Shown one piece after another: positions 6,354 to 12,882 of a stretch of 37,667 nt of DNA (its first letter is position 1; each line of letters opens with the position of its first letter). A program made the position numbers and the translations under genes. Under the pieces are notes generated by a model. That model was not told where the DNA came from, did no database searches, and was given only the letters and a program-made list of their open reading frames with translations. The stretch comes from Streptomyces indicus (GTDB lineage: Bacteria > Actinomycetota > Actinomycetes > Streptomycetales > Streptomycetaceae), in NCBI RefSeq assembly GCF_900100315.1, contig NZ_FNFF01000029.1, forward strand, positions 1 through 37,667, in the 5' to 3' direction.

Positions 6354-7469
6354 ATGGCGGACGCCAAGGTCATTCCGTTCGACGACGACCGGTCGCGCGG
6401 CGGCGGCAAGGGGCAGGGCGGGGCTGGCAAGGGGCAGGGGGGCGCCGGCAAGGGGCAGGCGCGGCGGCGGTCGTCCGCGCGTCGGTCCGGTGAGCCTGTC
6501 TCCGTACGGGAGGTACGCGGGCCCGCCGGGCGTCCTGCGGAGGTGCAGGCACTGCCGGGGCAGGCGGAGGCGGGGGCTGGGTCCTCGGCGCCGGGCTCCG
6601 AGGAGGTGCCCGCGCAGGCGGGCGGCGGTGGGGGCTGGGAGCGGCGGATCGCGGGCGGGCTCGCGTTTCTGCGGCGGCGGATCACCGGGGACTACGAGGT
6701 CGACGAGTTCGGCTACGACGAGGAGCTCACCGACCAGGTCCTGATGTCGCTGCTGCGGCCCGTGTACGAGAAGTACTTCCGGGTCGAGGTGAAGGGGATC
6801 GAGAACATCCCGGCGGACGGGGGTGCGCTGATCGTCGCGAACCACTCGGGGACGCTGCCGCTCGACGGTCTGATGCTCCAGGTCGCCGTGCACGACAACC
6901 ATCCGCATCAGCGGCACTTGCGGCTGCTTGCGGCTGATCTGGTGTTCATGCTGCCCGTCGTGAACGAGCTGGCCCGTAAGGCCGGTCATACGCTGGCGTG
7001 TGCCGAGGATGCCCAACGGCTGCTCGAGGGCGGTGAGTTGGTGGGGGTCATGCCCGAGGGGTTCAAGGGGATCGGGAAGCCGTTCAGCGAGCGGTACAAG
7101 TTGCAGCGCTTCGGGCGTGGGGGATTTGTGTCCACGGCGCTGCGGGCCGGGACGCCGATCGTGCCGTGTTCGATCGTCGGGGCGGAGGAGATCTACCCGA
7201 TGATCGGGAACGCGAAGACGCTGGCGCGGTTGCTGGGCTTCCCGTATTTCCCGATCACGCCGACGTTTCCTTGGCTGGGGCCGTTGGGGGCGGTGCCGTT
7301 GCCCACGAAGTGGACGATCCAGTTCGGGGAGCCGATTCCGACGGATGGGTATCCGCCGGAGGCGGCCGAGGATCCGATGCTGATGTTCAATCTGACGGAT
7401 CAGGTGCGGGAGCAGATACAGCACACGCTGTACAAGTTGTTGGTGCAGCGGCGGTCGGTGTTCTTCTGA
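6354..7469 (+). CDS. PlsC-like lysophospholipid/glycerolipid acyltransferase
   Basis: This 371-residue protein has two parts. Residues 1 to about 95 are low-complexity and basic, including three copies of a GKGQGGA-type unit encoded by a 21-bp tandem repeat at 6405, 6426 and 6447. Residues from about 100 form the acyltransferase domain. The catalytic His is in NHSGTLPLD (residues 163-171), an HX6D spacing instead of the usual HX4D. The substrate-binding block PEGFKGIGKPF is near 233, with VPCSIVGAEEIYP later. The family transfers acyl groups from acyl-CoA or acyl-ACP to lysophospholipids or related acceptors at the membrane. The acceptor here is unknown. ATG 6354 follows AGGAG in the gap after the epimerase gene. 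Rv0502 is the probable mycobacterial counterpart in the same neighbourhood. Confidence 0.88.
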   Translation: MADAKVIPFDDDRSRGGGKGQGGAGKGQGGAGKGQARRRSSARRSGEPVSVREVRGPAGRPAEVQALPGQAEAGAGSSAPGSEEVPAQAGGGGGWERRIAGGLAFLRRRITGDYEVDEFGYDEELTDQVLMSLLRPVYEKYFRVEVKGIENIPADGGALIVANHSGTLPLDGLMLQVAVHDNHPHQRHLRLLAADLVFMLPVVNELARKAGHTLACAEDAQRLLEGGELVGVMPEGFKGIGKPFSERYKLQRFGRGGFVSTALRAGTPIVPCSIVGAEEIYPMIGNAKTLARLLGFPYFPITPTFPWLGPLGAVPLPTKWTIQFGEPIPTDGYPPEAAEDPMLMFNLTDQVREQIQHTLYKLLVQRRSVFF

Positions 7470-7510
7470 GGGGGGCGGGGCTGGTCTTCTGGGCTGGGGT
7501 GGGTGGCGCC

Positions 7511-7686
7511 TGCGGCGGGCGGTTTTCCCCTACCCGCCCCTTCCCGAAACCGGGGGCCGCGGCCCCCGGGCCCCCTGGGTGGGCACCCACGCGGGGGCTT
7601 CGCCCCCTGCACCCCCTTTGGGGCTTCGCCCCTTGCCCCCGTATCGCGCCTGAACGGCGCTCGTCCTCAAACGCCGGACGGGCTGG
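7511..7686. repeat. Dispersed palindrome-rich intergenic element, copy 1
   Basis: This non-coding stretch shares a GGCGGTTTTC-CCCGCCCCTTCCCGAA left part and a CCTCAAACGCCGGACGGGCTG right end with a second copy at 17172-17298. It contains several hairpins: a perfect 18-nt palindrome at 7551-7568, GGGTGGGCACCC at 7578-7589, and GGGGGCTTCGCCCCC and GGGGCTTCGCCCC after it. From memory, very similar sequences occur many times between genes in Streptomyces chromosomes. It fills most of the 296-nt gap between the acyltransferase and rsbN genes. Confidence 0.75.
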
Positions 7687-7715
7687 TGGGCGGGCAGAAG
7701 CTGAAGCCAGTAAAG

Positions 7716-7757
7716 ACGAAGGTGGGCGCCCCGGTTGGTCGGGGTGCCCACCTTCGT
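7716..7757. terminator. Bidirectional terminator between the acyltransferase and rsbN
   Basis: An 18-bp stem, with one G-U pair, pairs ACGAAGGTGGGCGCCCCG (7716-7733) with 7740-7757 around a 6-nt loop. It lies between two convergent genes and ends 8 nt from the rsbN stop, so it probably serves both. Confidence 0.88.
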
Positions 7758-7765
7758 AGGGCCTG

Positions 7766-8968
7766 CTACTCCGCGTCCTCGCCATCGATGCCGAGGCCCG
7801 GAAGGAGGCCCGGCAGGAGCGGAGGCAGGGTGATTTCGGGTTGCGGGTCCTGGCTGCCCTTGCCGGACGGGCTCGGGCTTGCCTCTTCCTTCGGCGGGTC
7901 GAGCAGGCCGCCGGTGGAGCCGCCGAGCAGGCCCTCGTTCTCCTTGCCGGAGCTGGGAGGGGGCTTGGGCTTGCTGTCGCTGCTCGGGGTGCGTGAGCCC
8001 TCGGTGCCGGCCGTGCTGGGCGCCGTGCGCTCGCCGCTGTCCGAGCGGCCCTTGTCGGTGCTGCGGCCGGGCTGCTCCGAACCGCTGCCGCCGCCCGACT
8101 GGGGCGGGGTGGGCAGCAGGGACTGCAGCGGGCCGACCTCCTGCTCTATGGCGTCGAAGACCGACGTGACCTCGTCACTGACATCGCCCAGCTGCGGGGG
8201 CAGCACATTGCGCAGCGCGCTCCAACTGTCCCGGTGCGACTGGGAGAAGGAGGACAGGGCCTGGATGGGGGCGAGCGAGCCGTCCCGTGCGTAGGCCTCG
8301 GAGAGGAGCCGGTGGCCCTCGGACGCGTCGTGCTTCATGCCGCTCAGCGCGCGTCTCACCTCGCCCACCGACTCGTGGTCCAGGGCGCCCGCGCGGCCGC
8401 GCTCCATCAGGCGGCGCGCCTCGTACAGGCGCGTGGACGCCTGGTCGAGGTAGAGCTCGCCGCGGGAGGAGTCATTGTCGGCCATGCCGAGCTTGAGGTC
8501 CTCCATGCCGCGCTTGAGCCCGTAGAGCGAGTCACCGGGCAGGGCGTCGGAGCTGGCAGCGGCCACGCCGCTGAACGCCCCGGCGGCCACACCGACGGTG
8601 AGCCCGCCCGCGGCGATGCCCTTGGACAGGCGCGAACGCGGCCGGAACTTCCGCATGGGGCTCGCCCGGTGGGCGCCCTTGCGCGAGCGCTGTTCCGGTA
8701 CGGAAGGGTCCGCTTCACCGCCCGCGAACATGGCCTCCATGGCCGCTACGAGCTGCGCCCGCTGCACGACCTTGACCTCGGGGTCCATCTCCGGCTTGGG
8801 AAGCTCGGCGAGCCCGTCGGCCAGGGCCAGCATGCGGCCCTGCTCGGTCAGTTCGGACTGGTCAGTCGCGCGCGACTGCTGTGCGGCCGCCGTGCCCTGG
8901 TCGGACTGGTCCTCCAGGGCCTGGGCGAAGGCGTTCGCCCGCCGGTGTGCCGAGACATTCGCGATCAC
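7766..8968 (-). CDS. rsbN: RsbN, membrane anti-sigma factor for sigma-BldN
   Basis: This 400-residue protein has a cytoplasmic N-terminal domain (about 1-110) with a helical segment rich in ANAFAQALED-type residues. One membrane segment follows at about residues 115-138 (KGIAAGGLTVGVAAGAFSGVA). A DUF5667 extracytoplasmic domain (SSDALPGDSLYGLKRGMEDL onward) comes next, and the tail is long and rich in Pro/Ser/Gly. This is the architecture of S. coelicolor and S. venezuelae RsbN, which holds sigma-BldN inactive at the membrane until aerial development. GTG 8968 is preferred over the GTG three codons upstream because GGAGG lies 8 nt before it. The gene directly follows bldN on the same strand, 287 nt downstream, with its own promoter. 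The Ser/Pro-rich C terminus is likely to vary between species. Confidence 0.92.
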   Translation of the reverse strand: MIANVSAHRRANAFAQALEDQSDQGTAAAQQSRATDQSELTEQGRMLALADGLAELPKPEMDPEVKVVQRAQLVAAMEAMFAGGEADPSVPEQRSRKGAHRASPMRKFRPRSRLSKGIAAGGLTVGVAAGAFSGVAAASSDALPGDSLYGLKRGMEDLKLGMADNDSSRGELYLDQASTRLYEARRLMERGRAGALDHESVGEVRRALSGMKHDASEGHRLLSEAYARDGSLAPIQALSSFSQSHRDSWSALRNVLPPQLGDVSDEVTSVFDAIEQEVGPLQSLLPTPPQSGGGSGSEQPGRSTDKGRSDSGERTAPSTAGTEGSRTPSSDSKPKPPPSSGKENEGLLGGSTGGLLDPPKEEASPSPSGKGSQDPQPEITLPPLLPGLLPGLGIDGEDAE

Positions 8969-9098
8969 TGGCGGCACCTCCTCTCGTCATGACGTCCGAC
9001 TCCCCAGGGGGTCCTGAGGGTTGCACGCCTGCGGCGCGTCCACTCCAACGAGTGAGTGGAGGCGCTCCGGCTGCGACCACAGGGAGCCTGCATCCCGC

Positions 9099-9127
9099 AC
9101 AACGACCGTCGCGGCACTTGGGTTACG
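9099..9127 (-). promoter_or_regulatory. Sigma-BldN-type promoter of rsbN
   Basis: Reading the minus strand, CGTAAC (9127-9122) and CGTTGT (9104-9099) are separated by exactly 17 nt. This matches the published sigma-BldN promoter pattern, roughly CGTAAC-n16/17-CGTTGA, at 11 of 12 positions. Transcription would begin near 9092, leaving a leader of about 124 nt before rsbN. In that leader TCCACTC (9039-9045) and GAGTGGA (9054-9060) could form a small hairpin. Autoregulated rsbN transcription is known in S. venezuelae. Confidence 0.75.
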
Positions 9128-9255
9128 GACGAAAGATGATCGGACCGCTGTCTTCTCGCATGAAGCATCAGCTCGTCACCAGTGGTGAGTTGGGAGTTAC
9201 GGACCGTGGGGGGAGAGGGGGGGAAAGAGAGCGGGGCGTCGAGCCGGGGCGGCGC

Positions 9256-10059
9256 CTAGCGCGCGTCGTCCGGCAGGAGGCGGGCCAGGGTGCGGACGGC
9301 CCGGTACTGGAGGGTCTTGATCGCGCCCTCGTTCTTGTTCATGACGCGTGCGGTCTCGGCGACCGACAGGCCTTGCAGGAAGCGCAGCGTCACGCACTCC
9401 TGCTGCTGCGGGTTGAGGCGGCGGACGGCTTCCAGGAGCGCCGCGTTGGAGAGGGACTCGAGCACGGAGTCCTCGGGGCTGCGCTCGACCTCGTTGGCGT
9501 CGAGCATCTCGCCCGTGGTGACCTCCAGCCGGAAGCGGCTGGACTTGAAGTGGTCGGCCACCAGGTTGCGCGCGATGGTCACGAGCCAGGCGCCGAAGTC
9601 GCGGCCCTGCCAGGTGAAGGTGCCGATGCGGCGCAGGGCGCGCAGGAAGGTCTCGCTGGTGAGGTCCTCGGCGGTGGCCTTGCCGCCGACGCGGTAGTAG
9701 ATGTACCGGTACACGGTGTCGCTGTACTGGTCGTAGAGCCGGCCGAAGGCGTCGGCCTCGCCGGCCTGGGCGCGCTCGACGAGCTCCATCATGCGGGCGC
9801 TGTCGCTGTCGGCCGCGGGCCGGCGCGCGGTGGTGGAGGCGGTGCCTGTGCTGCGGCCCCGTCTGCCGACCGCGGCGGTGCTGCTTTCGGCGAGGGCATA
9901 GCAGGGGCCGGCCGGGCCGCTTGCGACAGCGACCGGCACGGCGAAGGCGGGGACGGCGTACGCGGTGGGGACGAAGCCGCGCAACTGGTCCAGGTGCGAT
10001 TGGACCGTTGCGCGCAGCGTAGCCAGGCCCGAGGCGTCAACCCCGACGTGTGGGTACAC
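9256..10059 (-). CDS. bldN: ECF RNA polymerase sigma factor BldN (AdsA)
   Basis: This 267-residue sigma factor has an unusual N-terminal extension of about 86 residues (VYPHVGVDASGLATLRATVQ onward), the pro-sequence known to be removed by proteolysis in S. coelicolor. Sigma region 2 starts near residue 91 (MELVERAQAGEADAFGRLYD), with the -10 recognition part DLTSETFLRALRRI. Region 4 near the C terminus (LNPQQQECVTLRFLQGLSV, then NEGAIKTLQYRA) reads the -35. BldN directs transcription of chaplin, rodlin and bldM genes for aerial hyphae. GTG 10059 gives the known N terminus, and GGGAG lies 4 nt upstream. A polypurine tract (about 9207-9236) follows the stop. No TTA codon is present. Confidence 0.96.
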   Translation of the reverse strand: MYPHVGVDASGLATLRATVQSHLDQLRGFVPTAYAVPAFAVPVAVASGPAGPCYALAESSTAAVGRRGRSTGTASTTARRPAADSDSARMMELVERAQAGEADAFGRLYDQYSDTVYRYIYYRVGGKATAEDLTSETFLRALRRIGTFTWQGRDFGAWLVTIARNLVADHFKSSRFRLEVTTGEMLDANEVERSPEDSVLESLSNAALLEAVRRLNPQQQECVTLRFLQGLSVAETARVMNKNEGAIKTLQYRAVRTLARLLPDDAR

Positions 10060-10410
10060 GGGACTCCCAGAGGCAGAGCTTCCATCACGTGCAGTGCTGG
10101 ACCGTTCACCCGTCGTAGCGACTGGCGGGGTCCTCAATGCGTCTGAGGAGAATAACGCTTCGTACAGGCAGCACTACACCCAGTTGCTCAAATCATCGGT
10201 TCCGTCTCTTCTGTTACGCAGTCCAGGCGGTTCAAGTACCGCTGAGTGACCGGTTGTTGATCGGATTAGACCGTGATCTGTCTTTGCGCAGGACGTGTTG
10301 TGGTCACTTTCCGCGAGGTCGCGTCAAGAGGACTGGCGGGAGCGGTGCCCGGGTAAGAGACAGGGATTGCCGGTGTGGCGTGCGCGTACGCCGTGCTGAC
10401 CGGCGGCGGT
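10060..10410 (-). other. bldN upstream regulatory region (no gene)
   Basis: This 351-nt stretch between the HAD-IB stop and the bldN start holds no plausible coding sequence. Its lower GC content and many AT-rich patches suit a promoter and leader region. On the minus strand a TTGAGC hexamer near 10187-10192 with a downstream CTGTAC is one of several weak promoter candidates, and none is convincing. Candidate BldD half sites are listed separately. Confidence 0.6.
10245..10308. promoter_or_regulatory. Inverted AGTGACC/GGTCACT half sites upstream of bldN
   Basis: AGTGACC (10245-10251) and its exact reverse complement GGTCACT (10302-10308) lie 50 nt apart, roughly 190-250 nt before the bldN start. 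The half sites agree with the AGTGA core of BldD operators, and bldN is a known BldD target. A second imperfect pair, AGTGC (10093-10097) and TCACC (10106-10110), lies within 55 nt of the start. Confidence 0.4.
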
Positions 10411-11364
10411 TCAGCGGCGGCGGCGGTGCACGGCGATCGCGGCCGCGGTGCCGCCCGCGAGCGCGCCGACGCCGGCCGCGGCCGGGATGCCGACCTTCGC
10501 GGCCTTGCGGCCGGTGCGGTAGTCGCGCAGCCGCCAGTCCCGTTCGCGCGCGTGCTTGCGCAGTTTGCTGTCGGGATTGATCGCGTACGGATGTCCTACA
10601 AGCGACAGCATCGGGATGTCGTTGTGCGAGTCGCTGTAGGCGGCGCAGCGGTCCAGGTCGAGGTTCTCGGCGGTGGCGAGGGCGCGGACGGCCTCGGCCT
10701 TGGCCGGGCCGTGCAGGGGCTCGCCGACAAGCCGGCCGGTGTAGACGCCGTCCACGGACTCGGCGACCGTGCCGAGCGCGCCCGTCAGGCCCAGGCGGCG
10801 GGCGATCACCGTGGCGATCTCCACCGGGGCCGCCGTCACCAGCCAGACCTTCTGGCCCGCATCCAGGTGCGCCTGGGCGAGGGCGCGGGTGCCGGGCCAG
10901 ATGCGCTCGGCCATGTACTCGTCGTAGATCTCCTCGCCGATGGACATCAGCTCGGAGACGCGGTGGCCCTTGACGATGGACAGCGCGCTGTCGCGGGCGT
11001 CCTGCATGTGCTCGGGGTCCTCGACCCCGGCGAGCCGGAACCAGGCCTGCTGCCAGGCGAAGCGGAAGAGCTCCTGGCGCTGGAAGAACTTCCGCTTGTA
11101 CAGGCCGCGGCCGAAGTGGAAGATCGCGGCGCCCTGCATCACGGTGTTGTCGAGGTCGAAGAAGGCGGCCGCCTTGTCGTCGCCCTCGACCGGGAACGGG
11201 GGCTCCGCGTCCTTTCTGTCCTTGGCCTTCTTCTGGTCCTGCTCGTACTGCTCGTGCAGTTCCTGCTCGGACTTGCGGGCGGCCTCGGCCGAGGCCTCGC
11301 CAGCCAGGACGCTGCGCGCGGTGGCGGAGCGCCTACGGGGGGTGAGCCATCCCAGAGCGGCCAT
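10411..11364 (-). CDS. HAD-IB family hydrolase (phosphoserine-phosphatase-like, SerB1 type)
   Basis: This 317-residue protein has motif I FFDLDNTVMQG with Asp70 and Asp72, a long helical cap with the YKRKFF region, motif II in WLVTAAP, and motif III/IV in AYSDSHNDIPML. This is the HAD-IB pattern of SerB-like phosphatases. The first 60 residues are highly charged and helical (EASAEAARKSEQELHEQYEQ), a possible coiled coil. The last 25 residues are a hydrophobic segment ending in Arg-rich HRRRR, a possible tail anchor. The substrate is unproven; the mycobacterial counterpart in this position is called serB1. ATG 11364 has no Shine-Dalgarno sequence, and TATGCT lies 11 nt upstream, so a leaderless message is possible. 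It shares a 125-nt divergent region with the glutaredoxin gene. Confidence 0.87.
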   Translation of the reverse strand: MAALGWLTPRRRSATARSVLAGEASAEAARKSEQELHEQYEQDQKKAKDRKDAEPPFPVEGDDKAAAFFDLDNTVMQGAAIFHFGRGLYKRKFFQRQELFRFAWQQAWFRLAGVEDPEHMQDARDSALSIVKGHRVSELMSIGEEIYDEYMAERIWPGTRALAQAHLDAGQKVWLVTAAPVEIATVIARRLGLTGALGTVAESVDGVYTGRLVGEPLHGPAKAEAVRALATAENLDLDRCAAYSDSHNDIPMLSLVGHPYAINPDSKLRKHARERDWRLRDYRTGRKAAKVGIPAAAGVGALAGGTAAAIAVHRRRR

Positions 11365-11489
11365 GTCGTGAGCATAGCCATTTCGGGTGCGGAACCCGGG
11401 GTCGAGAGGGTTCGGAGGCTGTGAACAGTCGGCTACCGGGTTGTTAAGGCCGTCGGGAGAGGCGGGGCGGCGAGCGGGACAATGGGGGC

Positions 11490-11768
11490 ATGAGCCCACT
11501 GTTCCGCCGCAGTCCCAGGAAGAATCCGGCCGAGAGCACCGTCACCCTGATCGGCAAGCCGGGGTGCCATCTGTGCGAGGTGGCCGAGGACGTGATCAGG
11601 AAGGTCTGCGCCGAGACCGGGGCCTCGCTGGAGAAGCAGGACATCACCCAGGACGAGGAGCTGCACCGCAAGTACTGGGAGCAGATCCCCGTCGTGCTCG
11701 TCGACGGCGAGCAGCACGACTTCTGGAAGGTCGATCCGGACAGGCTGCGGCGGGCGCTGGGCGCGTAG
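11490..11768 (+). CDS. Glutaredoxin-family protein
   Basis: This 92-residue protein has a thioredoxin-fold core. The sheet strand VTLIGKPGCHLC contains the CxxC-type site Cys-His-Leu-Cys, and the cis-Pro segment is EQIPVVLVDG. The CHLC site supports dithiol redox chemistry. The physiological reductant in actinobacteria is uncertain, because they use mycothiol instead of glutathione. The ATG at 11490 lacks a normal spaced ribosome binding site (GGGGGC abuts it), and GACAAT is 6 nt upstream, again suggesting a leaderless start. It lies 349 nt before rex, a suggestive place for a redox protein. Rv0508 is the apparent mycobacterial counterpart before hemA. Confidence 0.88.
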   Translation: MSPLFRRSPRKNPAESTVTLIGKPGCHLCEVAEDVIRKVCAETGASLEKQDITQDEELHRKYWEQIPVVLVDGEQHDFWKVDPDRLRRALGA

Positions 11769-12023
11769 TCCCCTGGTCGGGGCGTGCGCCAGGGCCGTTG
11801 GTCCGCGGGAGAAGGGCGGAAGGCCGTGCACGACTGCGTAAAGAGCCCGGAAAGTCCTTTAGGATCGAGGGCGGTTTGGTCTCGGGGGTGAGGAATCGTG
11901 AGGAGTGTGTGCGGTTTTGCCCCCGTTTTGTTTGCCGACGGTCGGCCACAGGGTTCGCTTCGCGCCGGCGCATAACTCGCGCGTGACGCCGGTCACTTTG
12001 GCCGGACAAAGCGGACACCATCT

Positions 12024-12052
12024 TTGTGCACGCGTTCACAAAGACATAGCCT
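12024..12052 (+). promoter_or_regulatory. rex-hem operon promoter
   Basis: TTGTGC (12024-12029) and TAGCCT (12047-12052) have a 17-nt spacer. The Rex operator covers the -35 and most of the spacer, a repressor-compatible layout. Transcription would start near 12059, leaving a leader of about 60 nt. Confidence 0.65.
12025..12040 (+). promoter_or_regulatory. Rex operator (ROP box)
   Basis: TGTGCACGCGTTCACA matches the S. coelicolor Rex operator consensus TGTGAACGCGTTCACA at 15 of 16 positions, and flanking T/A pairs extend the symmetry (12023-12042). Rex bound here would repress rex-hemACD when NADH/NAD+ is low and release it when NADH rises under oxygen limitation. Confidence 0.93.
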
Positions 12053-12117
12053 GCATTCGACGGGGCGGTCCAGGGACACAAGACCGCCTGCAGCCCCGCT
12101 CTACCCGCAGGAGCACC

Positions 12118-12882
12118 GTGGCAACTGGCCGAACTCACCGACCGGCGACCCGCAGCCGAGGGATTCCCGAGGCCACCGTCGCCAGGCTTCCGCTGTATCT
12201 GCGCGCCCTCACGGCGCTGTCGGAGCGCTCCGTTCCCACGGTCTCCTCCGAAGAGCTCGCGGCCGCCGCGGGGGTCAACTCCGCGAAGCTGCGCAAGGAC
12301 TTCTCCTACCTCGGGTCCTACGGGACGCGTGGTGTGGGCTACGACGTCGAGTACCTCGTCTACCAGATCTCGCGCGAGCTCGGGCTCACCCAGGACTGGC
12401 CCGTCGTGATCGTCGGTATCGGTAACCTCGGTGCGGCGCTTGCCAATTACGGCGGGTTCGCCTCCCGCGGCTTCCGGGTCGCGGCGCTGATCGACGCCGA
12501 TCCCGCCATGGCCGGCAAGCCCGTCGCCGGGATGCCCGTGCAGCACACCGACGACCTCGAGAAGATCATCGACGACAACGGCGTCTCCATCGGTGTCATC
12601 GCGACCCCGGCCGGTGCCGCCCAGCAGGTCTGCGACCGTCTGGTCGCCGCAGGTGTCACCTCCATCCTGAACTTCGCGCCCACCGTGCTCTCCGTGCCCG
12701 ACGGCGTGGACGTGCGCAAGGTCGACCTCTCCATCGAACTGCAGATCCTCGCGTTCCACGAGCAGCGCAAGGCCGGCGAGGAGAGCGCCGAGGCCGCCGC
12801 CGTCCTGCCGCCCGCCGCCCGTGCGGCAGGCGAGGACCGCAAGGGACCCGACGGGGACGTGCCCGCCGTGATGCCGGCATGA
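12118..12882 (+). CDS. rex: Redox-sensing transcriptional repressor Rex
   Basis: This 254-residue repressor has an N-terminal winged helix (GIPEATVARLPLYLRAL, then SAKLRKDFSYLGSYGTRGVG, the DNA-binding signature). A Rossmann domain follows, with the NAD(H)-binding glycine motif VVIVGIGNLGAALANY and the C-terminal swapped helix AFHEQ. Rex dimers leave DNA when NADH displaces NAD+. Residues after about 225 form an Ala/Glu-rich tail longer than in Bacillus Rex. GTG 12118 follows AGGAG by 4 nt, and the upstream part of the frame includes the operator, so it is not translated. The stop overlaps the hemA ATG (ATGA at 12879-12882), which implies translational coupling. Confidence 0.97.
   Translation: MATGRTHRPATRSRGIPEATVARLPLYLRALTALSERSVPTVSSEELAAAAGVNSAKLRKDFSYLGSYGTRGVGYDVEYLVYQISRELGLTQDWPVVIVGIGNLGAALANYGGFASRGFRVAALIDADPAMAGKPVAGMPVQHTDDLEKIIDDNGVSIGVIATPAGAAQQVCDRLVAAGVTSILNFAPTVLSVPDGVDVRKVDLSIELQILAFHEQRKAGEESAEAAAVLPPAARAAGEDRKGPDGDVPAVMPA

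Larger units (their letters stand above)
11769..12117 (+). other. Intergenic region upstream of rex
   Basis: This 349-nt gap has no credible gene. It contains TAGGAT at 11860-11865, which resembles a -10 box but lacks a good -35. A T-rich, less GC-biased patch lies around 11915-11935. The Rex operator and promoter (12024-12052) follow, with a 65-nt leader. No riboswitch-like conserved fold was recognised. Confidence 0.6.

Noticed and set aside
9039..9060. TCCACTC/GAGTGGA inverted repeat as a terminator between bldN and rsbN
   Set aside because: The stem is only 7 bp with no T-tract, and it lies inside the predicted rsbN leader, so it is noted only as a possible leader hairpin.
11769..12117. 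Possible riboswitch or B12/heme leader upstream of rex-hem
   Set aside because: No conserved riboswitch core was recognised. The region is explained by the Rex operator and promoter.
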